NCBI GenBank assembly: GCA_028865845.1
Contig: JAGWJK010000206.1
Location: 1 to 7,120, forward strand
Reading direction: 5' to 3'
Origin: Rhizobiaceae bacterium
Lineage (GTDB): Bacteria; Pseudomonadota; Alphaproteobacteria; Rhizobiales; Rhizobiaceae
DNA length: 7,120 nt
The position numbers and the translations under genes are program-made. The notes below the pieces were generated by a model. It was not told the DNA's origin. It was given only the letters and a program-made list of their open reading frames with translations, and searched no databases. Below are positions 6,544 through 7,120 of the stretch, piece after piece; position 1 is the stretch's first letter, and each line of letters begins with the position of its first letter.

Positions 6544-6936
6544 ATGTCCTATGACATCGCCACGTTGCTTGATCGCAATCTCCAGAACGTGTTCGGGGAG
6601 GGCGACGACGCCCTCCGCCGGGCCGTCGTGGACGAGATCTTCACCGAGGATGCCATCTTCGTCGAACCGCACGGAATCTACCGCGGCCGCGACGAAATCT
6701 CCCGCATCGCCGGTGTCATCCGGGCAACGCACCCAACCTTCCGCTATACGCCGATCGCAGCTGCGGAAGAGCTGCACGGTCAGGCCGGACGGCTGCAATG
6801 GGTCGCCGGAGCACCCGGCGAACCGCCGGCCTATGCCGGCACCGACTTCATCGTTGCCACGAACGGCAGGATCTCGGCACTCTACCTGTTTTTCGACGGC
6901 CAACCCGATCCGACCGGACCGCGCATCGAAGCCTGA
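6544..6936 (+). CDS. SnoaL-like / NTF2-fold small protein
   Basis: A 130-residue protein with the pattern of the SnoaL/NTF2-like alpha+beta cone fold: an N-terminal helix (residues ~5-22), then IFTEDAIFVEPHGIYRGRDEISRIAGVIRATHPTFRYTP, the typical segment in which the pocket is laid down, followed by alternating strands (GRLQWVAG, GTDFIVATNGRISALYLFFDG). Such folds serve as small isomerases, hydratases, cyclases or non-enzymatic ligand binders, so a reaction cannot be assigned. ATG 6544 is preferred because GGAG at 6533-6536 is 7 bases before it; ATG 6538 is in frame but only 1 base after GGAGA and would add two residues. It follows the SDR gene by 42 bases on the same strand. LysR/SDR/SnoaL trios are a familiar combination, which suggests it acts with the SDR on the same small molecule (inference). 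Confidence 0.88.
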   Translation: MSYDIATLLDRNLQNVFGEGDDALRRAVVDEIFTEDAIFVEPHGIYRGRDEISRIAGVIRATHPTFRYTPIAAAEELHGQAGRLQWVAGAPGEPPAYAGTDFIVATNGRISALYLFFDGQPDPTGPRIEA

Positions 6937-6987
6937 CATCGGCAAACCGTCGCCGGACATAGGTGTCCTCATGAAACAGGGGATGGC

Positions 6988-7032
6988 ATGACTGGTGACG
7001 AGGTCAACTGGGGAAACTACCCCTTAGTTTGA
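6988..7032 (+). pseudogene. possible truncated 5' end of a gene (14 codons)
   Basis: ATG 6988 follows AGGGGA (6978-6983) with a 4-base spacer and encodes MTGDEVNWGNYPLV before a TGA at 7030-7032. The peptide looks like a natural protein start (acidic, NWGNYP) rather than random low-quality reading, and the stop coincides with the drop in GC content. It may be the remnant of a downstream gene cut by recombination or insertion; it may equally be a chance ORF or leader peptide. Confidence 0.25.
7006..7029 (+). repeat. bulged inverted repeat, weak terminator candidate
   Basis: GGGG (7010-7013) pairs with CCCC (7020-7023) around AAACTA, extended by AACT (7006-7009) with AGTT (7026-7029) across a TT bulge. 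It follows the SnoaL gene by about 70 bases and could end that transcript, but there is only TTT after it. Confidence 0.3.
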
Positions 7033-7059
7033 AAAGCTATCTAGCTGTCATTTGTTCGA

Positions 7060-7091
7060 CAAAACAATTCCAGGCGCCGAAGCGCCTGGAA
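7060..7091 (-). terminator. strong hairpin, probable terminator of a - strand gene beyond the window
   Basis: TTCCAGGCGC (7068-7077) and GCGCCTGGAA (7082-7091) form a perfect 10-bp stem around four bases. Read on the - strand the loop is TTCG closed by C-G, the exceptionally stable cUUCGg tetraloop, and it is followed by TTGTTTTG, a T-rich tail. On the + strand no T-run follows. A - strand stop codon (complement of 7093-7095) lies directly before the hairpin, with the in-frame residues NGQFRYLS ahead of it, which would be the C-terminus of such a gene. Confidence 0.65.
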
Positions 7092-7120
7092 ATCAAGATA
7101 GATACCTGAATTGGCCGTTG

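Larger units (their letters stand above)
6937..7120. other. right-edge non-coding region with composition shift
   Basis: No complete gene is visible. The first part (to about 7030) keeps the GC-rich character of its neighbours; from 7031 to 7120 only 41 of 90 bases are G or C, and that figure is lifted by one GC-rich hairpin. The region contains a short well-signalled ORF, a bulged hairpin and a strong inverted repeat, listed separately. A frame on the + strand is open from 7028 to the window end but has no ATG or GTG start, so it is not called. Confidence 0.6.

Noticed and set aside
6955..6968. GGACA/TGTCC hairpin after the SnoaL gene
   Set aside because: Only 5 bp with a four-base loop and no T-run; too weak to call a terminator.
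1..7120. CRISPR array, tRNA/rRNA genes, toxin-antitoxin pair, complete insertion sequence, riboswitch
   Set aside because: Looked for regular spaced repeats, tRNA arm patterns, paired small ORFs, transposase motifs and known aptamer cores by eye; none is present. The only notable direct repeat is the two-copy 16-mer in the LysR/SDR region.

Overview
The window reads as a stretch of an alphaproteobacterial chromosome or large plasmid, most likely from the Rhizobiales (Rhizobium/Agrobacterium/Ochrobactrum-like). This assignment is an inference from the high-GC coding style, the density of catabolic oxidoreductases, and their protein flavour; no rRNA or other taxonomic marker is present. Nothing here amounts to a clear new defence or mobile system. 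It is a metabolic accessory region with some notable regulatory structure.

Left block (1-3902, + strand): three oxidoreductase genes in a row, probably one transcription unit. They are the C-terminal part of a GMC-family FAD alcohol dehydrogenase/oxidase (cut by the window edge), a Gfo/Idh/MocA-family NAD(P)-dependent dehydrogenase, and a large fumarate-reductase/succinate-dehydrogenase-type flavoprotein. Gaps are 88 and 26 bases. The likely theme is stepwise oxidation of a polyol, sugar or similar hydroxylated substrate, but the substrate cannot be read from sequence. The block ends in a good hairpin terminator (3916-3949).

Middle (3950-4687): one unrecognised single-membrane-pass, proline/alanine-rich protein (199 aa), whose ribosome binding site lies in an inverted repeat. 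It converges on a LysR-family regulator.

Right block (4688-6936): a LysR-type regulator on the - strand, divergent from a short-chain dehydrogenase/reductase (SDR) gene, which is followed by a small SnoaL/NTF2-like protein gene. The 110-base divergent region holds three copies of a 10-base half-site (TCAGCGTTCC and variants), one pair forming a perfect palindrome over the regulator's own ribosome binding site and one copy inside a candidate SDR promoter. The simplest model is a LysR-controlled SDR/SnoaL pair with autoregulation.

Right edge (6937-7120): no complete gene. It holds a 14-codon ORF that looks like the beginning of a truncated gene, a drop in GC content from about 7030, and a perfect 10-bp hairpin that looks like the terminator of a - strand gene lying beyond the window. 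This may be a junction between two DNA segments.
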